Both the position numbers and the translations under genes were made by a program. From Lumbricus rubellus (taxonomy: Eukaryota; Annelida; Clitellata; Crassiclitellata; Lumbricidae): a stretch of 64,000 bases of DNA. The DNA is taken from assembly GCA_945859605.1 (NCBI GenBank), contig OX243825.1:3123174-3187173 (forward strand). The letters run 5' to 3'. Within the stretch, counting starts at the first letter, position 1, and every line of letters starts with the position of its first letter. The notes beneath the pieces were generated by a model. The model did not search any database. It was not told where the DNA came from and worked only from the letters and a program-made list of their open reading frames with translations. Shown piece by piece: positions 54,701 through 63,009 of this stretch.

Positions 54701-57700
54701 GCTGACGGACAGCAGCAATGGATCCACACCGGACTACGACCACTTCCTCAGTAAGACGCTGATGCAGCAGAGCGAACCGCTGTCTCTGACCGAGATGGAG
54801 GAATACCTCCAGCGACTCTACCAACCATCGCACGACTCAATCCGGAGTAGCGTCGGAGGGGTCGGAGGCAGCGTTCCAAGTCGTGGCGTGCGTCCGACTG
54901 CGGTCAAGTCGAAGCAGGATCAGGACTTTGATTTCGAAGGGGAGTACAGCTTAACCGACTTTTCTCGGGGGGTCACGTCTTGCGGAGTCGCCCACGAGGA
55001 CGAGGTTCTCGTGAGGAAGACCACTTCAGGGTCCCTCGACAAGAGCAGCGCACTGAAAGACTTGAACGTGGATCCAAAATCCAGTCTCCACCTCCTCACG
55101 AGACTGAACAATGACGTTAAGTCGCGACCCGTTTCCAAGACTACGAATGTCGCGGAAAAGATCGGACTTCGTAAATTGGCCGAGCCAACGGACTACGTGA
55201 TGGAAAAGACCGACAAGCTCGGTCCGCTCCCAAAACCGGTGGAACTGAAGCGGACTCTCACAGACGTGGTAAACCCGGGGGATTTCCGACCGGTTTTCAC
55301 GCTCGGCGACACGGGCGAGTACGACGAAAACGTCGAAGCGCTCGAGTCGAGCGTGAAAGGAATTTGTGATGGTAGAACGACCTCTGTGGCAAAGGACGAT
55401 GTGAAGGGCAGTCAAGGTCAAGGACTTGCAGTTCGTTCTCTTCATAAGAGCGTTTCGTGTCCGTCGAAACCGGCGTTGAAGAGCAATTGTGGAGCGGTGG
55501 CGAGCAAAGTCAACTCGCTGCTCAAGAACGTGACGAGGAAGGAGATGGCTGCTCATCAGAATGCGAATGTAATTGATGTAAGAAGGCCTTCTTCAAACGT
55601 TCAGTCATTCAGTCATTCAGAAAGTCATTTAATCATTCAGAAAGTCATTCAATCATTCAGAAAGTCATTTAATCATTCAGAAAGTCATTCAATCATTCAG
55701 AAAGTCATTTAATCATTCAGAATCAGAAAGTCATGAGTCATTCAGAAAGTCATTCAGTCATTTGAAAAGTCATTCAGAAAGTCATTGATTCATTCAGAAA
55801 GTCATTGAGATAGTCATTCAGCCATTCAGAAAGTCATTTAATCATTCAGAAAGTCATTCAATCATTCAGAAAGTCATTTAATCATTCAGAATCAGAAAGT
55901 CATGAGTCATTCAGAAAGTCATTCAGTCATTTGAAAAGTCATTCAGAAAGTCATTGATTCATTCAGAAAGTCATTGAGTCATTCAGAAAGGCATTCAGTC
56001 ATTCAGAAAGTCATTGGATCATTCAATCAGTCATTCAGAAAGTCATTCAGTCATTCAGAAAGTCATTCAGTCATACAGAAAGTCATTGAGTCATTCAGAA
56101 AGTCTTTCAGAGAGTCATTTAATCATTCAGAAAGTCATTCAAACATTCAGAAAGTCGTGAGTCATTCAGAAAGTCATTCAGTCTTTCAGAAAATCATTCA
56201 GTCATTCAGAAATTCATTCAGAAAGTCATTGAGTCATTAGTCATTGAGTCATTCAGAGAGTCATTCAATCATTCAGAAAGTCATTGAGTCATTCAGAAAG
56301 TCATTTAATCGTTCAGAAAGTCATTCAGAAAGTCATTCAGAAAGTCATTCAGAAAGTTATAGCATCTGAATGAATGAATTCACCCCATCTCTTCTATCCT
56401 TCTGACCCCCCCCCCATCTAACAGATTGAAGCAGATTGATAGCCTCCAAAATCAACGAGTATGGGCAGCTCCCAATGACAATTCTTAACGTGAAACTCCC
56501 AATGGTTGGTTTTTGCACCTAGCACATTTTACAGTAATCGACTCTTTGAATTATAGTGCTATATAAAAGATTAGATTATGATTATATATATATGTGTAAA
56601 TAAATCATTTACGATCATGATCTTTGCGATGATTTAGGGGAGACAGCCCGCCACGAGTCCGTGCGTTCCGACTGACCAACAGCGAATCTACTTTCGTCGT
56701 TGCGTGCAGAAGAGTGCGAGCATGGTCTTCCATGCAAACACGGGACTTCCTCTCCAGTCTAGTCCGGTAAGTGGAAATGGAATGTTTCAGTTTCAGATTG
56801 GATAGAGTACCAGTTTGATCGTCATTCTCTGATTCAATAGTACAACAATGGTGGTACTGGTATTGCTATTACTATTAGTATCGTAATAGTACTCTACCCG
56901 TTTTGTGATATTTCTCTGTGTGTGTGTGACTTCATTTTCTTGGTCTTGGCATATGAGGGCAGGTATCCAGTCCTCTCCCTCGCCATCTCATCTTTCCATC
57001 AACAGCGTACGGTCATTAGAGCTGAGTTGGCTAGAGGTGTGGTATAATGGTGCAGAAATCTCAAACAAGTTTCTGCCCTGTCCGGGATTTGAACCGAAGA
57101 CCTCTCACTTAACATTTCAGCACGTTTACCACTACACGATCGAACATACTCCAGAATTGGCATAACATCATGCACGTTTCATTTGTTACATTGATTACAA
57201 GTCCAGTGTGCATCTCGTCTGTGCATCCTATCAATTTTTTATGGTCCCTTTGGGATCATTTCTCCCATGGGTAAAATGAAAATAATTACCAGTTGTTATT
57301 TCTGTCTTCTGACCGAACGAAATGTGTCCAAAGGGACCGATTGGAAAATGGCCGATGCTATTAAACTGACCGCTTTTTCACAGATGGTTTTTTGATGTAC
57401 GAATGTTTTAGGTTCCTGCGAAGAAAATATCGTCGGGTAGTTTCGATTACGACAGTACGCTGAATTCTGTGAGAGCCATTAAGAAGTAAGTAGCACTTAT
57501 TATTATTATTATTCTGCCGTGCTAAGCAAAAAGACAGTAACTCAAGTTTTTCCGTTTTTGAGTTAGCACTTGTTTTCACATCCTGACAACATGTTCTATC
57601 ATATCTGGAAGCAAGGAAACGGTATCGGTCCGGGAACATGGAAAAAAACTGAAATGAAATTAACAGTATCTCAAAATTGGGTCGTCGTGCTAAGCAAAAA

Positions 57701-60700
57701 AGCAGTAAATTGAGTTACTGTCTTCTTGCTTAGTATTCCATGTATATTCAAGTCCGACCGATTTAGAGATATTTCAATATATCGGCTTTCAAATCACTTA
57801 GAATCGTCATCGTAGTGTCAAAACATACACATTCAAGGTCAAGGAGTCCAATAGGGTCATCTAAAAGTTTCCCCACGGGTCTGAATGGCGGCCATTTTCC
57901 AAAATGGCGTTCAAAATATGGATTTTTCAATTTGTCAGCTCACAATTCACTTAGAATCGTCATCTTGGTGTCAAAACATACACATTCAGAGTCACGGATT
58001 CCAGTGGAGCCATCCAAATTTTCCCAATAGCCTCAATGGCGGCCATTTTCCAAAATGGCCGACCCAACAAGAAGGATTTGTCAATATCACGCCATTCAAT
58101 TAACTTAAAATCGTCATCTTTGTGTCAAAACATACACATCTCAGGTCAAGGATCCCAATAGGGCCATCACAAAGTTCCCCATGGCCTCAATGGCGGCCAT
58201 TTTCCAAAATGGCGTACCCAAAAAGAAAGATTTGTTAATATCTCGGCTTTCAGTTCACTTGGAATTGTCACCTTGGTGTCAAAACATGCACATTTCAGTC
58301 AGGGATCTCAATAGGGCCATCACATAGTTCCCAGTGACCTCAATGACCACCATTTTCCAAAATGGCCGACCCAAAAAGAGGGATTTGCAAAATTCCCATT
58401 TTGGACGGCCATTTTGAAAATGACCGCCATTGAGGCCAGATGAAGTTTTGGGTGGCCCCATTGGAATCCTTGTCCCTAAATATGTATATTTAGGCACCAA
58501 GATGACGATTCTAAGTGAATTTAATGCTGATATATTAAAAAAATCACGATTTTGGTCGGCCATTTTGAAAAATGGCCGCCGTTGAAGCCAGAGTTGCTTT
58601 TAGATGGCACTATTGGAATCATCGTCCCTAAATATGTATGATTAGACACTAAGATGACACTTCTAAGTGAAATAGAAGCCGAGATATTTAAAAGTATGTA
58701 TATCTGTCGGCCATTTTGGAAAATGGCTGCCATTGGGGCCTGAGGGCAAATCTGCAATTACCCTATAGCCAAATATTTTTCTTAGGATATGTTCGTGCTA
58801 TATACCAAATTTCATGTTTGTATCGCAAAGAGAACAATTATTTTTAACCAGCCCGCTCTACCATACGATGAGTTACTGCTTTCTTGCTTAGCATAAAACC
58901 GATGTTCAATTCTTCGATACTAAGCAAAAAAGCAGTATCTCATTTTTATACAATTTTTACACAAATTTAACGAAAAACGCGTTCAGTTCCAAAATTCAGT
59001 AGTTTATATATAACTGTTTGCAAAAATTCAGAAAGATTCTAGCTTTATTTCTGGTTGAATTAAATCGATTTCTTCTTTATCGTTTTACGCAAAATCGTCT
59101 TTTTTGAGTTACTGTCTTTTTGCTTAGCACGGCAGTATTATCATCATCTTTATTATTGTTATTATTATTATTATTGTCATCACAATTTTTATTATTATTA
59201 TTATTTCTATTATTTTTGTTATTATTATTATTATCATGATTTTTATTATTATTACTATTATTATTATTATCAGCATGATTTTTAATGTTATTGTTATATT
59301 ATTACTATTATTATCAGCATGATTTTCAATATTATTATTTCTTTCCTTATTATTAGCATGTGTGTACTATAATTAATAAAACCAATATGGTCGTTTTGTG
59401 ATGACAAAATTCTTTCCATCTGTATTCCATTTATGACTACTTTGTGAAAATTCCCAACATAACTATAATCTAAGAACATGGATTGTTCTGTTACATTTCT
59501 TCCAGTTCACTGTCCTGCATAAATCTCGACGCACAAAACAACGATAGTCCAGACCTCGAAAGAATCCGGACATACAGCACCAGCGCTCCGGCTTCCACCA
59601 ACTGTCTACTCGGAAACTTCGAGGTTGCTCTCCATGATTATTGTATTGTGTTGTGTTGTATTGTGTGTATTATGCTGTATTATATAATATTGTGTTGTAT
59701 TGTTTTATGAGTACTAGCTGTTAAGAGGCGCTCTCAGCGTGACAGCGCTCCACCAAGCATGGGCATATTAATGACTTTGTTTTATTAATGTGATTGCTGA
59801 TCATAAAATTAACAATTGAATATTAATAATATTTTATATCTATACTGATAATGATAATAATCATCGTAATTTTTTTAGATTTCGCATTTCTAACATAGTG
59901 TTGTCTAGTAATGAAGCCTGATAAAATCGTTCCTTCCAGTATAGGAGATCATGTATCTGTGTTGTCTGTCTGTCTTGTCTTGTCCGTCTGTCTGTCTGTC
60001 AGTCTACATGTATCTGTTTATCTATGTATCTAACTATCTATCTAACTGTGGAATTTATATAGCACCCCTCAAGATAACTATTCAGAGGCGCTCCTGACCC
60101 AGGAATGGCCAAAGTTGAAAGTCTGATATTTTACAATTTGTAATGATGATGTTTGTTTATTAACTATTACAACCTAAATGACAATTGTTTTTATGGTGGT
60201 TGATTTTAATAATGAATGACCTTTTTTCAAAATCAGGAGAGCCTAATAAACGGCCGCATCGAGCCGAGCGGTGTAGTGAATGGTTTCACGGTGGACATCG
60301 GGGCGAGTGGATCTTTCTGCCCCCAACACATCACTCTGCCCGTCACCGCTTTCTTCTTCTCCCTCTCCGATGACAATGCCCCGTCTCCGTACCTGGTCAG
60401 TTTCATATCGGAGTTTTTTCGATGAGAATTTCTTACATTTTCTATGAAAAATTCATCAATGTATAAGTAACTTGGTAAGGAATATGACTAAAAGTGATGT
60501 GCCCTGATATGGAATGCAGGGTGACAATTGCCAGGGGTTGATGGTTTTAACCTCCACAGTCTTTCTTAGGTCTCCAAAGTTAAGTCTTCCATTAATGTAG
60601 TTGGCTCATTCTGCGACAGTCTTTTAAAGTATACTTACATTATGTTTTTGATAACGCACATACAGTACGCTCGTGTTATTCTGGTAGGTAGTGTACAGTC

Positions 60701-63009
60701 GCTCTTTCGTACCGTCAATTGATGTTTGGTTGTTAGTTAGTGGAGCTAAATAAATGCAAAATAATAACAAATTTTTCCGTCTGACGTCATCACGAATTTA
60801 GCTAAACCAAATCCTTTCTCTACTTTTTTGTAATTTATTTATTTTGTCATTTAATTTTCTGTAGGGACACATCAACTTGGAGAGCTATTCGAAAAGAGGA
60901 TACCACATCCCGAAACAAGGAACGATACAAGTTGTAAGTTGATCCTTTCAAAACTTAAATGACTAACGTCTTATGCTTTTTTTTAATATTGTGGATGTGA
61001 AATGGTTCATAAGTATAAATAATTTTGTGAGCTGTTCTTCTTTTAGTTTCTTTAGGTTCATTCGGACGGTCTATGAACATTGATTAGATAAAATTTACGT
61101 CTCAATCCTTGATCGGATTGTGGATTGTTACTGCCTGCCTTTGACTGTACTGATTAGATTTGATTAGGCTAGTAAATTGTTTAGACTGTGAAATGATAAT
61201 TTGACCGATGAATCTTTGATCAAATGTTGAATCTTAGGTGAATCACTTATTTATTTATTAGGAGTACTTATATAACGCACCTTCAAGACTATCTACTCAG
61301 AAGCTTGCCCAACCCAATTTCGACTAAATAGGACAGTCTTAGGCTAGTATAGAACAAGGCAGAGTGCCACTGGAAGGGAAGTCCAATCGAGATGTACATG
61401 TATGTATGTATGTGCACTTGTTATAGCGCCCCTTCAAGCTCTCTCTACTCAGAGGCGCTCCCGATGCAGAGCGGACACTGCACCGGAGTTTCACGCCGAA
61501 GCGCTGAGCAATTGTAAGTGAAGGACTTGCCCAAGGTCCTTATGCGGGGAGGTGGATTCGAACCTCGGACCTTCCGGCTTCAAGGCAACGACGCCACTAC
61601 TAGACCACCGCGCCCCACAAGACCAGCAGACGAGAAAGCACAACGTTGCCCTGTGGAGGTCTGCAAGCGAGGAACACGAATGACGGCCTGTTCCAATGGA
61701 AGCCTCGGCGTTGGACATTTAAGGTAGAACAGAAGAGTTTTCACAGGTATGGAGAGAAGCTGAACCCTCCTCGGTAATTCAATGCCATAACAATGCATTG
61801 ATCCGGTCTGTTATCTTTCAGACTTTGTTCAATCCAAACACAACGGTCGTGAAGATGTTTGTGGTGAAGTACGACATGAGCGACATGCCTCCCAACCACC
61901 AGACCGTCCTACGACAACGCACGCTCTACATGCCAGTCAAGGGCAGTCCAAGCGACGTACCCGGTGTTATGGTCTACCTGCGATACCTAATCCACCTCAG
62001 GTAAGCACACTTACTTATTCATCCAATCATTCATTCATTCATTCATTATGAGGATTTATATAGCGCCACTCCTTCAAGGCGACTACTCAGAAGCACTCCT
62101 GGCGCCTCTCACAGTACAAACTAATCAGAGGCGCTCTCAGTACAAGGATCTCCGAGGAAAAAGAAAAGGTTTCAGTAAACAAGCATAAACAGTAGTACTT
62201 CCAGATGAGACCTTAGAACGAGTTGTAGTAGGGAGGCCATTGCAAAGCACGGCTGAAGAGAACAGTTTTTAGATGTGCTTAGAAAGATTGGGTGGATGAT
62301 GTAAGAGACTGGTGTGAAGCATCACTTCAAGAGCTGAGCCACATCGCACTGGAAAGGGAACAGTGGAAGTAGAAACAGGTGAAAATGGTGTCAGATACCT
62401 ACGGGAGTTGAGCCCACGGATGATGATGATTGTGGTATGTGGTGACAGAGTGGTCGAGAGTACTGGGCCTATGATGTAGAGGGTGTGTGTTCGATCGGGG
62501 GCCTCCCTTGGGACGGTTCCTGTATAGTATGGACGTTGAGTAAGTCTTGCACTCACAATATCATTGCTCAGTTGTATTGATTATCCTTGGTAATTAGATA
62601 GTGATGCCTGATAAATTAATACTAATAATAATTAATAATAATTATTAATAATTAATAAATTTATGTGTTATGCTACAAAAACTAATTAGCTTCAGTCGAT
62701 AGTCACTTCAAATGAAACTAGTTATAAAAGTGGAGAAGCCAGGCCTAAGACTTGGGGCGATGTCATTGACCTGATACTGACCTTAAGCATGTCATTTGAA
62801 CATGGTTCCGCTGACCTATTTACATATTTTAATTCGTCGACAATAATTTCAGGTTTTCAAGTTCGAAGAGCAACAAGATCTACCTTCACACGGACATTCG
62901 CGTCATCTTTGCAAGAGACAAATTCGAGTTGGACTCTCGTGTGGCCAACTATGAACTGCGTTCGTTCACCGAGGGTCCGGAGAACCCGAGGTTCTCACCG
63001 CGAAGATGA
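29870..63009 (+). CDS. ATOSA: Atossa homologue (FAM214 family), twelve coding exons
   Basis: Exons: 29870-29885, 49296-49483, 52437-52633, 53274-53399, 53927-55577, 56638-56766, 57412-57485, 59506-59623, 60237-60395, 60865-60933, 61822-62000, 62853-63009. Phases fit throughout; 3063 nt, 1020 residues (human ATOSA is of similar length). The N-terminal MKPD, SVKGR and HCPP, then EVLLLPDC and FSQLSAWL, match the vertebrate N-terminal block. FHANTGLPL is residues 757-765. LLGNFEE (828-834) begins the DUF4210-type region with [22 protein letters not shown] and YLIHLR lead to the chromosome-segregation-like C-terminal domain ending ENPRFSPRR. The middle (about 230-720) is serine-rich, probably disordered, with CVCPEC at 297-302. 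Drosophila Atossa is a nuclear protein that raises expression of metabolic genes in macrophages; the same role here is inference. A SINE ends just before exon 2. Vertebrates have two paralogues; the MKPD start and length favour ATOSA. Confidence 0.95.
32183..32400 (+). repeat. Family A SINE
   Basis: Head GGCACGGTGGTGTAGTGGTG, B-box region GGTTCGAGGTTCAAATC, body GACCTTGGGCAAGTTCTTCA, tail GAGCGCCTCTGAGTAGCGAG with GAAGAGGCGATATAACA. Confidence 0.88.
32721..32910 (+). repeat. Family A SINE, 5'-truncated
   Basis: Starts within the head (CCGGAAGGTTCGAATTTCG) and is otherwise complete to the CAAA-rich end. Confidence 0.85.
33100..33910. repeat. Degenerate ATGATC / ATTGTCATTATC repeats and CAT array
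   Basis: Imperfect ATTGTCATTATCATGATTAT-like units fill about 33430-33700. A CAT run occupies 33838-33905. Confidence 0.75.
34111..34190. repeat. 12-bp tandem repeat ATGTCAGTAATG
   Basis: About six units with variants, including AAACATGTCAGT. Confidence 0.88.
34228..34490. repeat. Tandem repeats of GATCATGAGTTGACTTTTTG type
   Basis: About seven units of 30-45 bp differing in the number of GATCTTTTT modules. Confidence 0.85.
35195..35413 (+). repeat. Family A SINE with 9-bp target duplication
   Basis: Complete copy from TGTGGGGCACCGTGG to the CAAACAA tail, flanked by ACAAGTATT at 35186-35194 and 35414-35422. This shows it arrived by retroposition. Confidence 0.9.
35628..36165. repeat. 15-bp E-box minisatellite, about 36 units
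   Basis: The unit ACAGCTGAACGGACA is repeated with a few substitutions (GAACAA, GGATAA, TGGACA). Each unit contains the palindrome CAGCTG. Because 15 is divisible by three and the unit lacks stops on the minus strand, three long antisense frames of 164-261 codons appear; their pentapeptide content marks them as artefacts. Confidence 0.97.
36236..36510 (-). repeat. tRNA-derived SINE, antisense
   Basis: On the minus strand a tRNA-like head (TAGCTACACCGATAAGCGAG, then CGGTTCAAATCCCGGGCTGG) is followed by a body containing GTGACCTTGGGCAAGTTGCT. It is a different family from A and B. Confidence 0.7.
36530..36760. repeat. Diverged AACAGCTG repeats
   Basis: Irregular AACAGCTGAAAACAATAGCT units with frequent CAGCTG, presumably older relatives of the array at 35628. 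Confidence 0.7.
37008..37082. repeat. GT dinucleotide repeat
   Basis: Directly visible. Confidence 0.95.
37225..37455. repeat. CTGT tetranucleotide repeat with variants
   Basis: CTGTCTGT runs interrupted by GTGT and CTCT. Confidence 0.95.
37640..37945. repeat. GT-rich tract ending in CA repeat
   Basis: GTGTG-rich to about 37830, then unique sequence and CACACA at 37921-37941. Confidence 0.85.
39264..39990. repeat. Two copies of a retrotransposon-type tail
   Basis: CCGGCCACGCGTTGCTGTGG at about 39280 and CAGCCACGCGTTGCTGTGGC at about 39963 are followed by similar blocks (GAAATCGAAATCGCTCGAAT versus GAAATCGAAATTGCTCGAAT). The word is familiar from the 3' regions of widespread animal repeats, possibly RTE-type; clade not proven. 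Confidence 0.5.
39995..40410. repeat. Polypyrimidine tract (CCCT-rich)
   Basis: Nearly pure C/T over about 415 bp, continuous on the other side with the purine tract. Confidence 0.95.
40411..40765. repeat. Polypurine tract (GGGA-rich)
   Basis: GGGAGGGA/GGACGGA units over about 355 bp. With the preceding tract it forms a long imperfect inverted repeat centred near 40410. Confidence 0.95.
41513..41552. repeat. TA dinucleotide repeat
   Basis: Directly visible. Confidence 0.95.
42250..42372. repeat. About 45-bp tandem repeats, TTCTTTTTGGGGTAACCTCT type
   Basis: Three diverged units before the MITE at 42378 and similar words after it (42818-42890), indicating the MITE inserted into this array. 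Confidence 0.7.
42378..42817. mobile_element. A/T-rich MITE with GTTGTGTTTCCGGTAAC termini
   Basis: The ends TAAGGCCC and CGCCTAA lead into inverted copies of GTTGTGTTTCCGGTAAC and then GGTCGG words. The interior is AAAATATTTTT-rich. TAA repeats at the borders may be the target duplication. Confidence 0.75.
43198..43415 (+). repeat. Family A SINE
   Basis: Complete copy from GTGGGGCGCGGTGGTGTAGT to the AAATAAAT tail; the tail reads GAAGGGGCGCTATAGAAAG. Confidence 0.88.
43960..44165. repeat. CTGT tetranucleotide repeat
   Basis: CTGTCTGT runs with CTGCAT interruptions. Confidence 0.95.
44640..45120. repeat. Purine-rich GGA/GAA tract
   Basis: About 480 bp of AGGAGGAAG-like sequence; antisense frames are serine/proline/leucine artefacts. 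Confidence 0.85.
45350..45530. repeat. AT palindromic and TA repeat sequence
   Basis: TATATAATTATAATTATA-type self-complementary sequence, then a TA run at about 45490-45518. Confidence 0.85.
46584..46735. repeat. Diverged relative of the MITE at 27290
   Basis: Starts CAGGGCTTAAAAGTGTGGC and contains GGACGGCGTCCATGCACTTA and AGGAGCGTCCAGGAACTTC, matching the other copy in inverse orientation. The far end is unclear. Confidence 0.5.
48245..48440. repeat. Degenerate telomere-like GGTTAGGG / GGTCAGGTTAGG repeats
   Basis: Units of TTAGGG, GGTCAGGTT and GGTCGGTTAGG with GCGTGGTC/GCGTCGTG spacers. A small similar word (CCCTAAACCTAACCCTAA) occurs at about 38931-38948 on the other strand. Confidence 0.75.
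49036..49265 (+). repeat. Family A SINE abutting Atossa exon 2
   Basis: Head GTGGGACGCGGTGGTTTAGT, B box CCGGTTCGAATCC, tail GAAGAGGCGCTATATAAATA and AAATAAAT. The exon 2 acceptor follows at 49296. Confidence 0.88.
49545..50290. repeat. GT-rich tract with about 92-bp higher-order units
   Basis: TGTGTGTTTG sequence over 745 bp. Within 49772-50036 a block containing GTTTGTGTATAATTATGTTT and GTCTGCTCAGTGCTCACGCA repeats about 2.7 times. Confidence 0.9.
50292..50743. mobile_element. hAT-type MITE, 452 bp, with 8-bp TSD
   Basis: TIR CATAGTTCGA; perfect flanking duplication ATGTGCGT (50284-50291 and 50744-50751). The subterminal regions are packed with GTAC/ACGCGT words, including a long perfect palindrome centred on TTATATAA with TACGCGTACC arms. 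Confidence 0.88.
50881..51191. mobile_element. hAT-type MITE, 311 bp, with 8-bp TSD
   Basis: Terminal inverted repeat CATGGGCGTCC followed by GGGGCGCAA-type words; perfect flanking duplication GATTCAGT (50873-50880 and 51192-51199). Confidence 0.9.
51693..51729. repeat. TA dinucleotide repeat
   Basis: Directly visible. Confidence 0.9.
52328..52372 (+). repeat. Family A SINE 3' tail fragment
   Basis: CGGGAGCGCCTCTGAGGAG followed by CTTGAAGTGGCGCTATATAA; no head or body. Confidence 0.75.
52634..53273 (+). other. Atossa intron 3, TTTTGCATTACA repeats
   Basis: From about 52655 to 52985 the words ACATTTTGCATTACATTTTG and GTCAATGCATTTTGCATT recur at 20-50 bp spacing, starting just after the exon 3 donor (AA/GTACGA). 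The rest is unremarkable. Confidence 0.75.
53400..53926 (+). other. Atossa intron 4
   Basis: Contains a GC/CA dinucleotide stretch (53536-53576) and a 33-35 bp minisatellite (53655-53850) close to the exon 5 acceptor. Confidence 0.8.
53655..53850. repeat. 33-35 bp minisatellite, about 5-6 units
   Basis: Unit words ATTTCATGATTTTATTCTAT and CTAAAATATATA. The last unit ends about 75 bp before the exon 5 acceptor. Confidence 0.92.
53927..55577 (+). CDS. ATOSA: Atossa exon 5, large central exon
   Basis: Codes residues 176-726 without interruption. It starts with [13 protein letters not shown], aligned to the vertebrate RIS...WTF segment, and ends NANVID before the donor GTAAGA. It contains the CVCPEC cysteine cluster (297-302) and the short motif [10 protein letters not shown] (461-470), which resembles an EMSEYL word in vertebrate ATOSA. 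Most of the rest is serine/lysine-rich and of low conservation. Long minus-strand frames over this exon are shadows of its GC-rich codons. Confidence 0.9.
55578..56637 (+). other. Atossa intron 5, mostly minisatellite
   Basis: The minisatellite at 55600-56358 fills most of the intron. The remainder contains a C run (about 56407-56415) and ordinary sequence. Confidence 0.85.
55600..56358. repeat. TCATTCAGAAAG minisatellite
   Basis: Variable 12-16 bp units (AGTCATTCAGAAAGTCATTC, AATCATTCAG) span about 760 bp, with a duplicated block of about 180 bp (GAATCAGAAAGTCATGAGTC at 55720 and 55889). It begins about 22 bp after the exon 5 donor, and the exon frame stays open into it for 45 codons. Confidence 0.95.
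56767..57411 (+). other. Atossa intron 6 with antisense SINE
   Basis: Positions about 56932-57140 carry an antisense tRNA-like SINE. On the minus strand the head reads GTGTAGTGGTAAACGTGCTG, with a B box GGTTCAAATCCCGG. Fragments of its body occur at 11985-12085 and 4087-4170. Confidence 0.7.
56932..57140 (-). repeat. tRNA-derived SINE, antisense
   Basis: See the head and B-box words on the minus strand (GTGTAGTGGTAAACG, GGTTCAAATCC). The body includes CTCCCTCGCCATCTCATCTT on the plus strand, shared with the fragments named for intron 6. Confidence 0.7.
57514..59135. mobile_element. Fold-back element with 154-bp internal units
   Basis: The ends are inverted copies of CTGCCGTGCTAAGC continuing AAAAAGACAGTAACTCAA. 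Related GCTAAGCAAAAAAGCAGTAA words recur inside in both orientations (about 57687, 57712, 58868, 58920). The core holds four direct 154-bp units (start words CACTTAGAATCGTCAT near 57795, 57948, 58102, 58256), then two to three units in reverse. Each unit carries AATGGCGGCCATTTT followed by CCAAAATGGC. It sits in an ATT repeat, so the target duplication cannot be read. No coding frame was seen. Confidence 0.85.
59143..59345. repeat. ATT/TTA microsatellite with ATGATT interruptions
   Basis: Directly visible. Confidence 0.9.
59624..60236 (+). other. Atossa intron 8
   Basis: Contains TTGTGTTGTATTG repeats (about 59640-59705), a CTGT run (about 59965-60000) and an antisense family A tail (about 60048-60105). 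Nothing coding. Confidence 0.7.
60396..60864 (+). other. Atossa intron 9, nothing recognised
   Basis: Unique-looking AT-rich sequence of 469 bp. Confidence 0.6.
60934..61821 (+). other. Atossa intron 10 with antisense SINE
   Basis: Holds an antisense tail fragment (about 61255-61320) and a complete antisense family A SINE (61410-61619); other parts unremarkable. Confidence 0.75.
61410..61619 (-). repeat. Family A SINE, antisense
   Basis: Plus-strand view: TTATAGCGCCCCTTCAAGCT, GAGGCGCTCCCGATGCAGAG, GACTTGCCCAAGGTCCTTAT, then the head ending CCACCGCGCCCCAC. It is the only full antisense copy of this family in the window. Confidence 0.88.
62001..62852 (+). other. Atossa intron 11 with SINE tail and LINE-like remnant
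   Basis: ATTC repeat at 62027-62047, antisense tail (62047-62115) continuing into about 62440, where GTGTCAGATACCTACGGGAG and GATGATGATGATT resemble 8405-8485. The conceptual product has a REQW/VSDTYG pattern. Confidence 0.6.

Larger units (their letters stand above)
57486..59505 (+). other. Atossa intron 7, filled by a fold-back element
   Basis: The element at 57514-59135 starts 28 bp after the donor of exon 7. ATT/TTA microsatellite fills 59143-59345. About 160 bp of ordinary sequence precede exon 8. Confidence 0.85.

Noticed and set aside
53834..54833. Minus-strand frames up to 199 codons opposite Atossa exon 5
   Set aside because: Shadows of a GC-rich coding exon; the sense frame carries the family homology and splice sites.
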